Of a stretch of DNA of 41,829 nt, positions 1 to 6,993 are shown piece after piece. The DNA is from Ignavibacteria bacterium (GTDB lineage Bacteria > Bacteroidota > Ignavibacteria > UBA10030 > SZUA-254). The stretch lies in assembly GCA_016178625.1 (NCBI GenBank), contig JACOSX010000146.1, positions 1 to 41,829 of the forward strand. Reading direction: 5' to 3'. Every line of letters begins with the position of its first letter. Position 1 is the first letter of the stretch. Position numbers and translations under genes: made by a program. Below the pieces are notes generated by a model. The model made no database searches. It was not told the DNA's origin and saw only the letters and a program-made list of their open reading frames with translations.

Positions 1-866
1 ACTTCGACGGTCGCAGTTCCAGAAGAGAGAAGAACTACCTGGCAGCGGCTCAGGCACGTATACACGTGTTTATTGATGATGGTAACACGGTCGGTCATCC
101 CAGCACGGGCGATTTCCACTTCCAGCGCCGGCAAGAGATGCGGGGCTGCCAGAGGAAGAATAATTTGCACTCTCGGAATTTGTTCTTTGATGATACGTGC
201 CGCGCCGAGCATTGCAGCAGTCAGTTCTTGAAGCTCTTGAAACCTGCTGCCGGGCATGATCGCAAGAAGCGGACGATTGGGATCAAGCCCTTCATGGGAA
301 AGTACTGTATCGGGATTCCCCTCAGTTTTCACGATGTCGAGAAGAGGGTGCCCGAACCAATGCACTCGCGCTCCTTCGCGTCGATAAATTTCTTGCTCAG
401 CCGGAAAGGCGGGAATTACTGCGGTTGCTCTCTTTGCAATGGCCTTTGCGCGCCACTCACCCCATAACCAGACTTTGGGAGGGAAATAATAAATAAAGGG
501 TATTCCTACGTTATAAAGAAATTTTGCAAGTAGTCCATTGAACCCTTCATTATCAACAAGCACAGCGAGATCGGGGGATTCGGCGCGCAGCATTGCTCGT
601 AACTGGGAGAGGATGGCTCTTAGCGGTCTGAGATACTGGATGGATTCCTGGAAGCCGACAGAACCAAGATGAGACGTCTGGATCCTAATGTCGATCCCTG
701 CTTCACGCATCTTCTCTCCTCCAGATCCGAACAACTCGACGTTAGGGTTCTGTGAGAGTATTGCATGAGCCAGGTATGCAGCTTGTCGATCGCCGGATAC
801 TTCTCCGGCAGCAAAGAATATTTTTAGATGATCGCTTCTACCCCCACCCGGTATCGAACTCACCAT
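1..866 (-). CDS. lpxB: Lipid A disaccharide synthase LpxB (partial, 5' part)
   Basis: Reading leftwards from an ATG at 864-866 the frame stays open to the window edge, giving 288 residues of a protein that is about 380 residues in E. coli, so the C-terminal quarter lies outside. LpxB joins UDP-2,3-diacylglucosamine to lipid X at the inner membrane to form the lipid A disaccharide. Visible family features are the N-terminal FAAGEVSGD, then VDNEGFN, YYFPPKVWLWGEWRAK, PAFPAEQEIYRR, WFGHPLLD, the UDP-sugar-binding region LLAIMPGSRFQEL, and SSGTATVE near the edge. This order is typical of LpxB (GT19). The start is the first ATG before the conserved block; no strong ribosome site precedes it. It is transcribed away from the bat operon and shows that the cell makes lipid A. 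Confidence 0.93.
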   Translation of the reverse strand, partial: MVSSIPGGGRSDHLKIFFAAGEVSGDRQAAYLAHAILSQNPNVELFGSGGEKMREAGIDIRIQTSHLGSVGFQESIQYLRPLRAILSQLRAMLRAESPDLAVLVDNEGFNGLLAKFLYNVGIPFIYYFPPKVWLWGEWRAKAIAKRATAVIPAFPAEQEIYRREGARVHWFGHPLLDIVKTEGNPDTVLSHEGLDPNRPLLAIMPGSRFQELQELTAAMLGAARIIKEQIPRVQIILPLAAPHLLPALEVEIARAGMTDRVTIINKHVYTCLSRCQVVLLSSGTATVE

Positions 867-946
867 TCAATGATTATTCTCAAATGAAACATGTTGGAGA
901 CAACATCTTCCTCGCTTCGACTATTTGAGGCGTCTTCAAACGGCAT

Positions 947-975
947 ATTATCACGAATCCCCAATTAAAAGTCAA
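947..975 (-). promoter_or_regulatory. Candidate promoter for lpxB
   Basis: On the minus strand TTGACT (970-975) and GATAAT (947-952) are separated by 17 bases, one mismatch each from the sigma-70 consensus. The predicted start of transcription lies about 75 bases before the lpxB ATG. This is sequence matching only. Confidence 0.4.
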
Positions 976-989
976 GATTCCATATCGTT

Positions 990-1009
990 GACAATGAACT
1001 CTCATTGTC
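990..1009. promoter_or_regulatory. Perfect 8-bp inverted repeat, possible operator
   Basis: GACAATGA (990-997) and TCATTGTC (1002-1009) are exact reverse complements around a 4-base spacer. The site lies between the two divergent promoter candidates, just upstream of the lpxB -35 box, a usual place for a dimeric repressor or activator. It has no T-run and is distant from both gene ends, so a terminator is unlikely. The regulator is unknown. Confidence 0.35.
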
Positions 1010-1066
1010 TAAATGTTGTTCATGATTACACAAAAGAAAACCGATGAATCATTAAACAGCCAAAAC

Positions 1067-1096
1067 TTGATTTTTTGCTTATTTTTGCTAAATTTA
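1067..1096 (+). promoter_or_regulatory. Candidate promoter for the moxR/bat operon
   Basis: TTGA (1067-1070), 18 bases, then TAAATTTA (1089-1096) resembles the Bacteroidota -33/-7 pattern (TTG, about 19 bases, TAnnTTTG). As a sigma-70 site it reads TTGATT, 16 bases, TAAATT. It would leave a leader of about 190 bases before moxR. Confidence 0.35.
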
Positions 1097-1128
1097 AAAC
1101 ACGATATGTGGTTTCCTTCGAGATAATT

Positions 1129-1163
1129 ACCTGCATTGATTCGTTCTTAGGGGGGATGCAGGT
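1129..1163 (+). promoter_or_regulatory. Hairpin in the moxR leader
   Basis: ACCTGCAT (1129-1136) and ATGCAGGT (1156-1163) form a perfect 8-bp stem around a 19-base loop that ends in a run of G. It lies in the predicted untranslated leader of the bat operon. No T-run follows, so it is not a canonical terminator; a role in RNA stability or control is possible but unproven. Confidence 0.3.
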
Positions 1164-1294
1164 TCCCTGACTGAACAGAATCTACCGGCTCTCGTATACC
1201 AAGCGACGCTTTTGTTCGCCCAGAAGTTTTACCGAGTCTCGTGCCTCAAGAAACCACAATCGGATTATCATCATAACAATTGGTTGCAACGAAC

Positions 1295-2281
1295 ATGACA
1301 GATATCAAAACGATTAACGAACGAGTCCAGCGCGAAAGCGCGTTTGTAGATTTGCTTCAGATGGAAGTAAGCAAGGTCATCATCGGACAGAAGTACATGG
1401 TCGAACGCTTGCTGGTGGGACTACTTTCCAATGGCCATGTACTGTTGGAAGGTGTTCCGGGTCTCGCGAAAACCCTTTCAATCAAAACTCTCGCGGCAGC
1501 GATTCAGGCGAAATTCCAACGAATCCAATTCACGCCGGATCTTCTGCCCGCCGATGTCATCGGCACGATGATCTATAATCAGAAGAATGGTGAATTCACT
1601 GCTCGGAAAGGTCCTATCTTCGCGAACTTCATCCTCGCCGATGAGATCAACCGCGCACCGGCTAAAGTGCAAAGTGCTCTTCTTGAAGCGATGCAGGAGC
1701 GACAAGTGACGATCAGTGAACAAACGTTTAAGCTGGATGAACCATTCCTCGTGCTTGCGACGCAGAACCCCATCGAACAGGAAGGAACATATCCGCTTCC
1801 GGAAGCACAAGTCGATCGATTCATGTTGAAGATCAAGATCGATTATCCCAGCCGAGAGGAAGAGCGACTCATCATGCGCCAAAACATCAACGGTACATCT
1901 CCTGAACTGAAATCTGTCGTCAGTCCGTCGGATATTTTGAAGGCGCGTTCCGTGGTGCAAGGCGTATATATGGACGAGAAGATCGAACGGTATATTTTAG
2001 ATATCGTCTTCGCTACTCGAACGCCTAAGAATTTCAAGCTCGACAAGCTTACCTCGCTCATCAATTATGGCGCATCGCCCCGCGCGAGCATCAACCTGGC
2101 GCTTGCCGCGAAAGCATTTGCGTTCATCAAGCGTCGAGGGTACGTGATACCCGAAGACGTTCGCGCAATCTGTCACGATGTTCTCCGTCATCGCGTTGCC
2201 GTTACGTATGAAGCAGAAGCAGAGAACGTCAGTTCGGAAAATATCGTCGACGATATTCTCAACGCGGTCGAAGTTCCCTAA
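1295..2281 (+). CDS. moxR: MoxR-family AAA+ ATPase
   Basis: A 328-residue AAA+ ATPase of the MoxR family; such proteins are thought to act as chaperones for VWA-domain partners. Walker A is GVPGLAKT (residues 53-60), Walker B is FILADEIN (112-119), and the sensor region ATQNP lies at 155-159, followed by the family signature EGTYPLPEAQVDRF. A GASPRA element near residue 265 fits the sensor-2/lid region. An in-frame TTG at 1280 would add five residues; the ATG at 1295 was preferred because MTDI fits the family's usual short N-terminus. It is the first gene of the operon, and the DUF58 gene follows 9 bases later, the classic moxR-DUF58-bat order. Its likely clients are the BatA/BatB and DUF58 proteins, an inference from context. 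Confidence 0.95.
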   Translation: MTDIKTINERVQRESAFVDLLQMEVSKVIIGQKYMVERLLVGLLSNGHVLLEGVPGLAKTLSIKTLAAAIQAKFQRIQFTPDLLPADVIGTMIYNQKNGEFTARKGPIFANFILADEINRAPAKVQSALLEAMQERQVTISEQTFKLDEPFLVLATQNPIEQEGTYPLPEAQVDRFMLKIKIDYPSREEERLIMRQNINGTSPELKSVVSPSDILKARSVVQGVYMDEKIERYILDIVFATRTPKNFKLDKLTSLINYGASPRASINLALAAKAFAFIKRRGYVIPEDVRAICHDVLRHRVAVTYEAEAENVSSENIVDDILNAVEVP

Positions 2282-2290
2282 CCTTTCTGT

Positions 2291-3166
2291 ATGGAAACCT
2301 CAGAGCTCCTCAAAAAGGTCCGGAAGATCGAGATCCGCACCAAGGGTCTCGTTAATCAGATCTTTTCCGGCGAGTACCACAGCGTGTTCAAGGGACGCGG
2401 TATGGCGTTCAGCGAAGTGCGGGAGTATCAGTTTGGTGACGACATCCGTCAGATCGACTGGAATGTATCTGCTCGTTTCAATCATCCATTTGTGAAGATC
2501 TTTGAAGAAGAGCGTGAATTAACAGTGATGTTGCTTGTCGACGTGAGCGGTTCCGGAGAATTTGGCACAGTCCACCAGCTCAAGAAGGATGTGGCGGCTG
2601 AGCTCTGTGCCGTGTTGGCGTTCTCTGCCATCCAGAATAATGATAAAGTCGGTGTGATTTTTTTCAGTGATATCATCGAGAAATTCATACCGCCGAAGAA
2701 AGGCAGAACTCACATCCTTCGCATCGTGAGAGAGCTGTTGGACTTTCAGCCCACGCATAAGAAAACGAACATCGCAGAAGGGTTACGGTACTTGACGAGC
2801 GCGATCAAGAAACGGAGTACAGCATTTCTGATTTCAGATTTCATCGATGATGGGTATGATGACGCGTTGAAGATTGCAGCCAGAAAACATGATGTGATCG
2901 GCGTTCGGCTGTTTGATCTTCGTGAATCTCAGTTGGTTCCTCTCGGGTTGCTCCGAGTTGTTGATGCAGAGTCTGGGGAGGCAATGTGGGTCGATACTGC
3001 CGATCCCCTCCTCCGTGATCGTTATAGGCAATGGTGGAACGACCGGAGTGATCGCCGGACCCGACTGTTTCGTCGGAGTGGTGTAGACGCAATTGATATC
3101 CGAATTGATCAATCATATATCAACCCTCTGGTGTCCTTTTTCCGCGCGCGAGAAAAACGGTGGTGA
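2291..3166 (+). CDS. DUF58 domain protein, VWA-like
   Basis: A 291-residue soluble protein of the DUF58 family that regularly follows moxR. The DUF58 signature GRGMAFSEVREYQFGDD begins at about residue 35 and continues into IRQIDWNVSAR. A VWA-like fold follows, with the MIDAS-type motif DVSGS at residues 84-88 and later FLISDF. No membrane segment is seen, so it probably works in the cytoplasm next to the membrane with MoxR. Its start lies 9 bases after the moxR stop and its TGA overlaps a possible GTG start of the next gene, indicating translational coupling. The exact biochemical role of DUF58 proteins is not established. Confidence 0.92.
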   Translation: METSELLKKVRKIEIRTKGLVNQIFSGEYHSVFKGRGMAFSEVREYQFGDDIRQIDWNVSARFNHPFVKIFEEERELTVMLLVDVSGSGEFGTVHQLKKDVAAELCAVLAFSAIQNNDKVGVIFFSDIIEKFIPPKKGRTHILRIVRELLDFQPTHKKTNIAEGLRYLTSAIKKRSTAFLISDFIDDGYDDALKIAARKHDVIGVRLFDLRESQLVPLGLLRVVDAESGEAMWVDTADPLLRDRYRQWWNDRSDRRTRLFRRSGVDAIDIRIDQSYINPLVSFFRAREKRW

Positions 3167-3177
3167 GTAACAACAGG

Positions 3178-4149
3178 ATGAAATCCAGTTTTCTTCGTGG
3201 GGTAATCGGTGTACTGATCTGCTGTGTTTTCCTTGCATTCGTGGCTTCATCTCAAGAAGTCCGAGTCACAGCGAAAGTCGATTCCAATCACATCCTTATC
3301 GGAGATTGGATCAAACTGCATGTCGAGGTAGAGCACTTGTCGAATGCCACTGTCACCCTTCCGTCGCTTCCAGATTCGATAGAAGGATTCGAGATTATCC
3401 AGCGCGAAGCACCAACCGTCAAGAAATCAGATCGCCTGGTGGTGGAGTCTGCTACGTTCACTCTTACGGCGTTTGATTCCGGCATGCATGTGATTCCACC
3501 TATTTCGGTGAAGTATACCCTTACCGGCGATACCACGAAGCACACGGTAGAATCATCTCCGATCCCGATTATGGTTCGCGGTGTGGCTGTTGATACGACG
3601 AAGGAAATCAAAGACGTTAAACCGCCACTTTCTGTTCCGATTTCGTTTGCGGAAGTGCTGCCCTATCTCATTGGCATCCTTGCAGTTGCCGGTTTGGTGT
3701 GGCTTTACTATTATATTCGTAGGAAGAAAGCAATGGGCGAAAGCCTCCTGCCTGAAGAGCCACCCCGACCCGCACATGAAATTGCACTCGATGCGCTTCG
3801 ATCGCTTCGAGCTGAACAATTATGGCAGCGCGGCAAAGTCAAAGAGTACTACTCACAGTTAACCGACGTTATTCGTTTATACATTGAAGGACGGTTTGAT
3901 GCCATGGCAATGGAGATGACGTCGGATGAGATTCTTGCCTCGTCTCCTGTCTCAATGCTTTCCCGTGATATTATCGAGAAGCTCCGAGAGATTCTAATCC
4001 GCGCTGATCTCGTGAAGTTTGCCAAATTCCAACCGCTACCCGAAGAACACGAGTCGAGCATGACGCTTGCATTCGGATTCGTCGAATCGACGTGGCAGAA
4101 AACATCTGATTCCACAGTGCTGGAACCAGTGAGTGAAGTGAAGTCATGA
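3178..4149 (+). CDS. Short BatD-like membrane protein
   Basis: About 323 residues: a signal peptide ending near VASSQ, a periplasmic beta-rich domain, one membrane helix (PYLIGILAVAGLVWLYYYI), and a cytoplasmic helical domain. That last domain (YYSQLTDVIRLYIEGRF, then a VKFAKF motif) resembles the C-terminal domain of BatD encoded at 6994-8817 (FYAEISRALWGYIGDKL, FARFAP), so this looks like a reduced BatD paralogue, near DUF4381-type proteins. The start was set at ATG 3178; an in-frame GTG at 3160 overlaps the DUF58 stop and would add six residues. The stop overlaps the batA start (ATGA at 4146-4149). It occupies the slot often annotated as a hypothetical protein between DUF58 and batA genes. 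Function is inferred from context only. Confidence 0.8.
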   Translation: MKSSFLRGVIGVLICCVFLAFVASSQEVRVTAKVDSNHILIGDWIKLHVEVEHLSNATVTLPSLPDSIEGFEIIQREAPTVKKSDRLVVESATFTLTAFDSGMHVIPPISVKYTLTGDTTKHTVESSPIPIMVRGVAVDTTKEIKDVKPPLSVPISFAEVLPYLIGILAVAGLVWLYYYIRRKKAMGESLLPEEPPRPAHEIALDALRSLRAEQLWQRGKVKEYYSQLTDVIRLYIEGRFDAMAMEMTSDEILASSPVSMLSRDIIEKLREILIRADLVKFAKFQPLPEEHESSMTLAFGFVESTWQKTSDSTVLEPVSEVKS

Positions 4150-5138
4150 TGGGCGTGACATTCGCGAATCCTGAATATTTCCTCCTGTTGCTCCTGATAC
4201 CCTTGCTCGTGTTTTGGTACTGGAAGAAACAGAAATCACAGCTCGTCGAGCTGAAGGTCTCCACAGTGCATGTGTTCCATATCGCCCCACGGAGTTGGCG
4301 TCAAAGGCTCCGTCATGCGTTGTTTGCATCGCGGGTGATCGCTCTCGTTTTTATGACTGTGGCGCTTGCCCGTCCGCAGTCAACTTCCCGCGGGGAAAAT
4401 GTGAACACAGAAGGGATCGATATCGTTCTCGCCACCGATATCTCCGGCAGCATGCTGGCGGAAGATTTCCGACCGAATCGCATAGAAGCGGCGAAGAAGG
4501 TTGCCACAGATTTCATCGAGGGGAGACCGGATGACCGCATTGGTCTGGTGATTTTCGCCGGTGAGAGTTTCACCCAGTGCCCTCTGACGCTGGATCATGC
4601 CGTGGTGGCAAACTTGCTTAAACAGGTGCAAAGCGGTATGATCGAGGATGGAACTGCAATCGGTATGGGACTTGCCACTGCCGTCAGTCGACTCAAAGAG
4701 AGCAAGGCAAAAAGCCGCGTGATTATCTTGTTGACGGATGGCGTTAACAATCGTGGCTTTATTGATCCCCTGACTGCCTCTGGTATTGCACAATCGTTCG
4801 GTATCCGTGTCTACACGATCGGTGTGGGGACGCAAGGCACGGCGCCATATCCGGTGCAGACGCCTTTTGGTGTGCAGTACCAAAACATGCCTGTTGAGAT
4901 CGACGAGGAATTGCTTCAGAAGATTGCAGACCAGACGGGCGGGAAATACTTTCGGGCAACGGATAACCGAAAGCTGAAAGCGATCTATGATGAGATCGAT
5001 AGGTTGGAGAAAACCAAAATCGAAGTGACACAATTCCGTCGCCACAAGGAAGAATTTTACAGTGCCGGGATATTCGCCGGAATGTTTTTATTATTGGAGC
5101 TGCTACTATCTCAAACTATCTTCAGAAAAACGCCGTAA
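4146..5138 (+). CDS. batA: BatA, VWA-domain membrane protein
   Basis: A 330-residue inner-membrane protein of the Bacteroides aerotolerance family. An N-terminal helix (about residues 11-26) and a second one (about 58-76) are followed by a VWA domain with the complete metal-ion-dependent adhesion site: DISGS (98-102), the threonine in DGTAIGMGL, and TDG in IILLTDGVNNRG. A third helix lies near the C-terminus. The VWA domain is expected to bind a partner through Mg2+, probably BatB or the MoxR/DUF58 pair. The ATGA overlap with the gene before suggests translational coupling. The family name comes from Bacteroides fragilis; the molecular function remains uncertain. Confidence 0.93.
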   Translation: MMGVTFANPEYFLLLLLIPLLVFWYWKKQKSQLVELKVSTVHVFHIAPRSWRQRLRHALFASRVIALVFMTVALARPQSTSRGENVNTEGIDIVLATDISGSMLAEDFRPNRIEAAKKVATDFIEGRPDDRIGLVIFAGESFTQCPLTLDHAVVANLLKQVQSGMIEDGTAIGMGLATAVSRLKESKAKSRVIILLTDGVNNRGFIDPLTASGIAQSFGIRVYTIGVGTQGTAPYPVQTPFGVQYQNMPVEIDEELLQKIADQTGGKYFRATDNRKLKAIYDEIDRLEKTKIEVTQFRRHKEEFYSAGIFAGMFLLLELLLSQTIFRKTP

Positions 5139-5187
5139 GTATTCCGATCGACGACCATGGTGCTCAACCATTGACCGGAGGCGATCA

Positions 5188-6225
5188 ATGATTCGGTTTG
5201 CACATAGCGAATACCTCTACGCGCTTGGGCTCCTGCCCTTGTTGGTGGCTCTGTTCTGGTGGGCAGTTCTGATGAGGCGGCGCGGGCTCGAACGATTTGG
5301 GAATCCTGCACTTCTTGCACAACTCATGCCTGAGGTAGGTCCGTATAAGCGCGCCATCAAGGTCCTCCTGCTTTTTGGATCGTTCGGTCTTCTTGTGCTT
5401 GGTGTAGCGAATCCTCAGATTGGGACAAAGATGGAAGAAGTGAAGCGCGAGGGGGTGGATATCATGATTGCTCTTGATGTCTCGAACAGCATGAAAGCGG
5501 AAGACATCAAACCGAACCGTCTCGAGAGTGCGAAGCAAGAAATTTCTCACATGCTGGATAAACTCCAGAACGATCGAGTCGGATTGATCGTGTTCGGAGG
5601 GGACAGTTATCTCCAGCTCCCGCTCACAACTGATTATTCAGCGGCTCGTCTCATCCTCAGCACAATCGATGTGGATGTTGTACCGGTGCCGGGCACAGCT
5701 ATTGGTTCTGCGATCAAACTCGCGATGAAATCATTTGCCTCAGGTGAAAAGAAACACAAAGTGATCATTCTCATCACGGATGGCGAGAACCATGAGGATG
5801 ACGCCGTTGCCGCGGCGAAAGAAGCCGCTGCTGAAGGCGTTATTGTTCACGCGATTGGCATGGGTTCTGTAGATGGTGCCCCGATTCCGGTGTACCAGAA
5901 CAATGTGCAGGTCGGATTCAAGAAAGATCAGGACGGCACGACAGTCATCACCAAGCTCGACGAGCAAGCGCTGCGTCAAATTGCTGACGCCGGTGGCGGT
6001 ACTTTCATCCGGGCAACCAATCAACAGAATGAACTAGACATCATTCTGAAAGAAGTTCAGTCGATGGAGAAAAAAGAATTCGGCGCGAAGGTGTTCACAG
6101 AGTATGAAGATCGATTTCAGTTCTTTCTCGGCGCTGCGCTTCTCTTGTTAATCGTTGAATTCTTTGTCTCGGAGCGAAAAAGCCAATGGTTTAGTCGGCG
6201 GACATTGTTCAAGGGGCGGTCATGA
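5188..6225 (+). CDS. batB: BatB, VWA-domain membrane protein
   Basis: A 345-residue paralogue of BatA. It has N-terminal helices (about residues 10-28 and 57-75), a VWA domain with DVSNS at 97-101, the threonine in GTAIGSAI and TDGENHEDD, and a C-terminal helix (FFLGAALLLLIVEFF). The open frame extends upstream to 5062 inside batA, but the ATG at 5188 is preferred because GGAGG (5177-5181) lies 6 bases before it and the protein then begins with the usual short leader and membrane helix. A 49-base gap separates it from batA, and it overlaps batC by ATGA. It probably pairs with BatA in the membrane. Confidence 0.93.
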   Translation: MIRFAHSEYLYALGLLPLLVALFWWAVLMRRRGLERFGNPALLAQLMPEVGPYKRAIKVLLLFGSFGLLVLGVANPQIGTKMEEVKREGVDIMIALDVSNSMKAEDIKPNRLESAKQEISHMLDKLQNDRVGLIVFGGDSYLQLPLTTDYSAARLILSTIDVDVVPVPGTAIGSAIKLAMKSFASGEKKHKVIILITDGENHEDDAVAAAKEAAAEGVIVHAIGMGSVDGAPIPVYQNNVQVGFKKDQDGTTVITKLDEQALRQIADAGGGTFIRATNQQNELDIILKEVQSMEKKEFGAKVFTEYEDRFQFFLGAALLLLIVEFFVSERKSQWFSRRTLFKGRS

Positions 6226-6956
6226 AAACATTCCTCACATCACTGTGCTTCGTCGTCTCCTGTTCGGTAGTGATCGCTCAATCAGAGCGCTCGCTGATAC
6301 GCGAAGGCAACAATGCCTACAAGCAAGGGAAGTTTGCCGATGCGGAAGTCGATTATCGCAAGGCGCTCGATAAAAACAAGGAGATGGAATCGGGAACATT
6401 CAATCTCGGTGATGCCTTATACAAGCAGGGAAGATTCGACGAAGCAGCGGAACAATACCGCATCGCGACGACACGCCAGAGCGAGGCAAAAACCAAAGCG
6501 CAGGCGCTTCATAACCTCGGTAATGCACTGGTCAAAGGGCAAAAGATCGCTGACGGCATTGGCGCCTATAAAGAAGCGTTGAAGCTCAACCCAAAGGATG
6601 CAGACACGAAGTACAATCTCGAATACGCTAAAGCCCTGTTACAACAGCAGCAGCAACAGCAAAATCAAAAGAAGGACGATAAGAAAGATCAACGGAAGCA
6701 GGACCAATCAAAACAAGATCAACAAAAACAAGACCAACAGAAACAACATCAACAGAAAGATCAGCAACAGCAAGATAGACAACAACAGCAGCGTGATCAA
6801 GACAAGCAGCAACAGGGGAAACAGCCAAAGAAGATGCAGATCTCAAAAGAAGATGCTGAGAGAATTCTTCAGGCATTGCGGAATGAGGAGCGCGACGTCC
6901 AAAAGAAATTAAAGAAAAAAGCTCCTGCGAGGGTTCAAGTAGAAAAAGATTGGTAG
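6222..6956 (+). CDS. batC: BatC, secreted TPR protein with Gln/Lys-rich tail
   Basis: A 244-residue protein with a signal peptide (cleavage likely after SVVIA, about residue 19), two to three TPR repeats (about residues 22-130; NAYKQGKFADAEVDYRKAL and ALHNLGNALVKGQ are typical) and a long low-complexity Gln/Lys/Asp region (about 140-205). A short charged helix containing EDAERILQALRNEE follows. The TPRs probably scaffold other Bat proteins in the periplasm. The ATG overlaps the batB stop as ATGA. The C-terminal AERILQAL/NEE element also occurs in BatC relatives. Confidence 0.88.
   Translation: MKTFLTSLCFVVSCSVVIAQSERSLIREGNNAYKQGKFADAEVDYRKALDKNKEMESGTFNLGDALYKQGRFDEAAEQYRIATTRQSEAKTKAQALHNLGNALVKGQKIADGIGAYKEALKLNPKDADTKYNLEYAKALLQQQQQQQNQKKDDKKDQRKQDQSKQDQQKQDQQKQHQQKDQQQQDRQQQQRDQDKQQQGKQPKKMQISKEDAERILQALRNEERDVQKKLKKKAPARVQVEKDW
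6640..6838 (+). repeat. Low-complexity CAA/CAG/AAA/GAT-rich tract inside batC
   Basis: The DNA here is an irregular run of Gln, Lys and Asp codons (CAG, CAA, AAA, AAG, GAT) without one exact period. It encodes a flexible, very polar linker and would be prone to length changes. The reading frame through it is intact. Confidence 0.8.
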
Positions 6957-6980
6957 GATGATGTTTCTTGCTTATATTTG
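6950..6980 (+). promoter_or_regulatory. Candidate internal promoter for batD-batE
   Basis: TTGG (6950-6953), 19 bases, TATATTTG (6973-6980) matches the Bacteroidota -7 element TAnnTTTG exactly. The predicted transcript would begin only a few bases before the batD ATG, giving a very short leader. It overlaps the batC stop codon. Confidence 0.35.
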
Positions 6981-6993
6981 AATCAGCTCAGGT

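Noticed and set aside
66-467. Plus-strand open frame of 133 residues at the left edge
   Set aside because: It lies opposite lpxB, whose minus-strand translation has clear family motifs over the whole stretch. The plus-strand product has no recognisable features.
1478-1960. Long minus-strand open frame inside moxR
   Set aside because: It is antisense to the Walker A/B region of moxR and has no motif of its own; it reflects codon bias of the real gene.
4380-5045. 221-residue minus-strand open frame inside batA
   Set aside because: It is antisense to the conserved VWA domain and has no recognisable domain or start signal.
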